DNA from: Certhia americana
Taxonomy: Eukaryota > Chordata > Aves > Passeriformes > Certhiidae
Direction: 5' to 3'
DNA length: 64,000 nt
Assembly (NCBI GenBank): GCA_018697195.1
Contig: CM031878.1
Coordinates: 66,891,331-66,955,330 of the forward strand
A program made the position numbers and the translations under genes. This document shows, in pieces, positions 63,818-64,000 of this stretch. The stretch's first letter is position 1, and each line of letters begins with the position of its first letter. The notes below the pieces were generated by a model. That model searched no databases, was not told the origin of the DNA, and saw only the letters and a list, made by a program, of their open reading frames with translations.

Positions 63818-64000
63818 TGTGTCCACCAACAAATAGCTTAGGAAAAGTCTGAGCTGAGCTAATTCAATTCATCCCTCTGCTCAAATTGAAGTAAGGCCAA
63901 GCAGCATTTGAGAGTGTTCCCATGGCTTCTCTGGGAAGCTACAAACAAGGGGAAATTGCAGATCAGAACAAAGCTCCTGTCAGCTGTCATTTCCCACTGA

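Larger units (their letters stand above)
57760..64000. other. Intron-like or intergenic non-coding DNA to window end
   Basis: No supportable gene, RNA gene or further transposon. Contains an imperfect inverted repeat at 59262-59297, a short (CT)n at about 60439-60451, a (GGT)n/(GT)n at about 61171-61190, and a long T-rich tract near the right edge. Open frames up to 132 codons show no domain or splice context. Confidence 0.45.

Noticed and set aside
1..64000. A hidden defence system, CRISPR array, phage or operon
   Set aside because: No direct-repeat/spacer pattern, no tightly packed co-oriented ORFs, and no prokaryotic signals. The CR1 and LTR repeats identify vertebrate nuclear DNA.

Overview
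The window looks like vertebrate nuclear DNA, and almost certainly bird. Three interspersed repeats support this. One is a 5'-truncated CR1 LINE that ends in the avian-type 'attctgtgagtctatga' tail (16556-17214). The other two are solo endogenous-retrovirus LTRs of the kind common in songbirds and related Neoaves (37572-37942 and 57161-57759, both minus strand). The rest is AT-rich single-copy-looking sequence with GC-rich islands at the left end. I see no bacterial-type genes, rRNA, tRNA, CRISPR or operons. Nearly all long open frames are chance ORFs through GC-rich islands, homopolymers or repeats.

Layout. 1-7.4 kb is a promoter-like, compositionally extreme block. It has two CpG islands (about 1230-1700 and 6780-7115), very long pure A, T and G runs, a roughly 1 kb irregular C-rich minisatellite (2575-3600), and moderately GC-rich single-copy DNA with homeodomain-type motifs. 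The second island carries two CCAAT boxes and a GC-box cluster and is the best promoter candidate. 7.4-29 kb is non-coding, intron-like DNA with simple repeats and the CR1. At 28996-29137 there is one convincing exon. It has a pyrimidine-rich acceptor, an in-frame upstream stop, a strong-context ATG encoding MGNIESSKAFGRQ, and a donor after 40 coding bases (phase 1). This N-terminus fits N-myristoylation. I do not recognise the gene. The simplest model is a plus-strand gene with a non-coding first exon in one of the left CpG islands, first coding exon at 29.1 kb, and the remaining exons to the right, most likely outside the window. 29-64 kb is again intron-like or gene-desert DNA. It holds the two LTRs, microsatellites, several perfect inverted repeats, and AT/homeobox-motif-rich stretches that could be conserved enhancers.

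Limits. Conservation, splicing and repeat families could not be computed here. Enhancer calls, promoter-exon linkage and gene identity are inference. I found no strong case for an undescribed biological system. The items most worth checking are the myristoylated-start exon, the 1 kb minisatellite between two CpG islands, and the 19-bp-stem hairpin at 55426-55468.
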